Shown here: positions 62,748 through 64,000 of the stretch, one piece after another
Numbering within the stretch: the first letter of the stretch is position 1
Layout of the letters: every line of letters begins with the position of its first letter
Assembly (NCBI GenBank): GCA_046350055.1
Contig: JAXMBC010000001.1
Coordinates: 1-64,000, forward strand
DNA: 64,000 bases
Direction of reading: 5' to 3'
DNA from: JAEUIE01 sp046350055
GTDB taxonomy: Bacteria; Planctomycetota; Planctomycetia; Gemmatales; HRBIN36
Notes under the pieces: model-generated
Database searches by the model: none
Told to the model about the DNA's origin: nothing
What the model saw: only the letters and a program-made list of their open reading frames with translations
Position numbers and translations under genes: made by a program

Positions 62748-64000
62748 GATTGGGTTTTCACGGCACAGCGAGATGGAGCTGAGGCTCTGCAGAAGATAGG
62801 TGTACCTGCAGTCTGGCTGCCCTTGGCGTGCGACCCCTTCTTTCATCGACGACATGAAGTACCCAAGCAATATGACCTGGCCTTCATTGGCAACATGGTG
62901 AGTGGAACTCGTGCTGACTTGGTGTATTTCCTCCAACAGCAGTTCCCCAATATGCTGATTGATCGACGGTACTTTGCCGAGATGGCCCAGGCGTATTCGT
63001 CGGCACGCATTGTCTTCAACCAAAGCATCAAGAACGACATCAATATGCGTGTCTTTGAAGCTACCGCTTGCGGTTCGCTTCTTATGACCAATGACTTGCA
63101 AAGCAACGGGTTGGCGGAGTTGTTCCAGGACGCCATACACCTAGCTACTTACAAAAGCCCGGAAGAGCTGCTTGATAAAACACGGTTCTACTTGGCGAAT
63201 GAAACGAGCCGGGAAAAGATCGCAGCTACCGGGATGGCACATGCCCATCAGCATCACACCTACCGCCATCGTGTGGAAAAGATTCTGAGAGTAGCAGAAT
63301 CACGTCCGACTCGTGTTGCTTTGGCGAACCCTACAGCGGCTTCCACCCCAACGTTTCAGAGTGATTCCTTCTACTACGGATACGTTCGACAGGAAATCCT
63401 TGCTCTCATTCCACAGAACGCTAAACGCATCCTGGACATTGGCTGCGGTGCAGGTCGATTAGGCGAGGCACTCCAGCAGCGGCAAATTGCAACCGTTGTT
63501 GGCATTGAAACAGTTCCCGCCGCTGCAGCCCAAGCTCGACTTCGACTCGCTGAAGTACACGAAGTCGATATTGAAACTAACACTCCCACCTTTGATCAGC
63601 CTTTTGACGTCGTTGTCTGTGCCGATGTGCTGGAACATCTCAAGAATCCGCTCGATGTCTTACGCAAGGTGAAAGGCTGGCTGCAACCTGAAGGCACGTT
63701 GGTAGTCAGTATCCCCAATGCCCGGCACCACACAGTTGTCCGAGGATTGCTGGAGGGACATTGGACATACGAGCCTGCAGGCATCCTTGACGAGACTCAT
63801 CTCCGGTTCTTTACCCGCCGTGAGATTGAAAAGCTCCTATTTCGTGCGGGAGTCAATATCGCTCAGCGCGACATGACCACAGGAGCCGAGTATGCCGATT
63901 GGCTGAAGCAAGGTTGCAAAGGCGAAATTAAACTGGGTCGGCTCTTCATCGGTGGGCTGACACCAGAAGATGCCGAAGAGTTTCACGTATACCAATACCT
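62748..64000 (+). pseudogene. Glycosyltransferase (CgeB-like)-methyltransferase fusion, 5' end lost, 3' end outside window
   Basis: One open frame from the RIT terminus to the end of the window (418 codons). First part: C-terminal lobe of a CgeB/Glyco_trans_1_2-like glycosyltransferase (LPLACDP, FNQSIKNDINMRVFEATACG, GLAELF). From about codon 215: class I SAM-dependent methyltransferase with motif I LDIGCGAGRLGEAL, a VVCADVLEHL motif and the post-motif SIPNARH. Likely acted in surface polysaccharide or protein glycan synthesis. The N-terminal lobe is missing at the RIT boundary and no start or ribosome site is near, so the glycosyltransferase is probably dead; internal initiation could still give the methyltransferase. 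Confidence 0.85.

Overview
The window looks like part of a Planctomycetota chromosome, most likely from the Gemmataceae/Gemmatales. The evidence is four Hanks-type Ser/Thr kinases, three of them beside ECF-type sigma factor genes or a sigma remnant, secreted proteins that carry the planctomycete LE(A/S)LEDR N-terminal motif, one 4,184-residue surface protein, RHS proteins and dense mobile DNA. The assignment is by gene content only.

Layout. 1-13.7 kb holds kinase/sigma signalling modules with two secreted proteins. A 5'-truncated kinase fragment sits at the left edge, then a surface protein, a kinase-WD40 gene with its ECF sigma factor, a decayed ECF gene in front of a kinase-TPR gene, and a dockerin/LamG protein. 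13.8-26.4 kb is one giant surface protein gene with about 5.5 near-identical 552-bp tandem repeats. 26.5-29.7 kb is a further sigma/kinase pair joined by an ATGA overlap. 29.8-45.5 kb is an accessory island. 45.7-52.2 kb is an RHS protein with an AT-rich, Cys-rich tip and a small gene after it. 52.4-62.7 kb is a mosaic of insertion sequences: IS256-like fragments, a DDE transposase/AAA ATPase/zinc-finger element, a second RHS gene cut by a complete recombinase-in-trio (RIT) element, and broken RIT ends. The window ends in a glycosyltransferase-methyltransferase gene that lost its 5' end to the RIT element.

The most interesting part is 30.2-45.1 kb. It carries two almost identical inverted copies (about 3.64 kb each) of a complete ubiquitin-like conjugation cassette: a 76-residue beta-grasp UBL, an E2-like protein (HPHV...LC motif) fused to a roughly 100-residue Cys-rich RING/treble-clef-like tail, a JAMM/JAB peptidase with a perfect HTH-x7-S-x2-D motif, a compact ThiF/E1-like enzyme, a GP88-like Cys-motif protein, and a 50-residue membrane protein. 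E2, JAB and E1 overlap and are probably translationally coupled, while the UBL gene has its own terminator. Between the two arms lie diverged paralogues of an unknown protein and two unrelated tyrosine integrases facing each other. The right arm alone has a restriction-modification-type controller (XRE) gene with a palindromic operator. The UBL would be adenylated by E1, passed to the E2-like Cys, directed by the Cys-rich tail and removed by JAB. A role in phage defence or element maintenance is inferred from the mobile context and from other bacterial UBL systems, not shown by the sequence.
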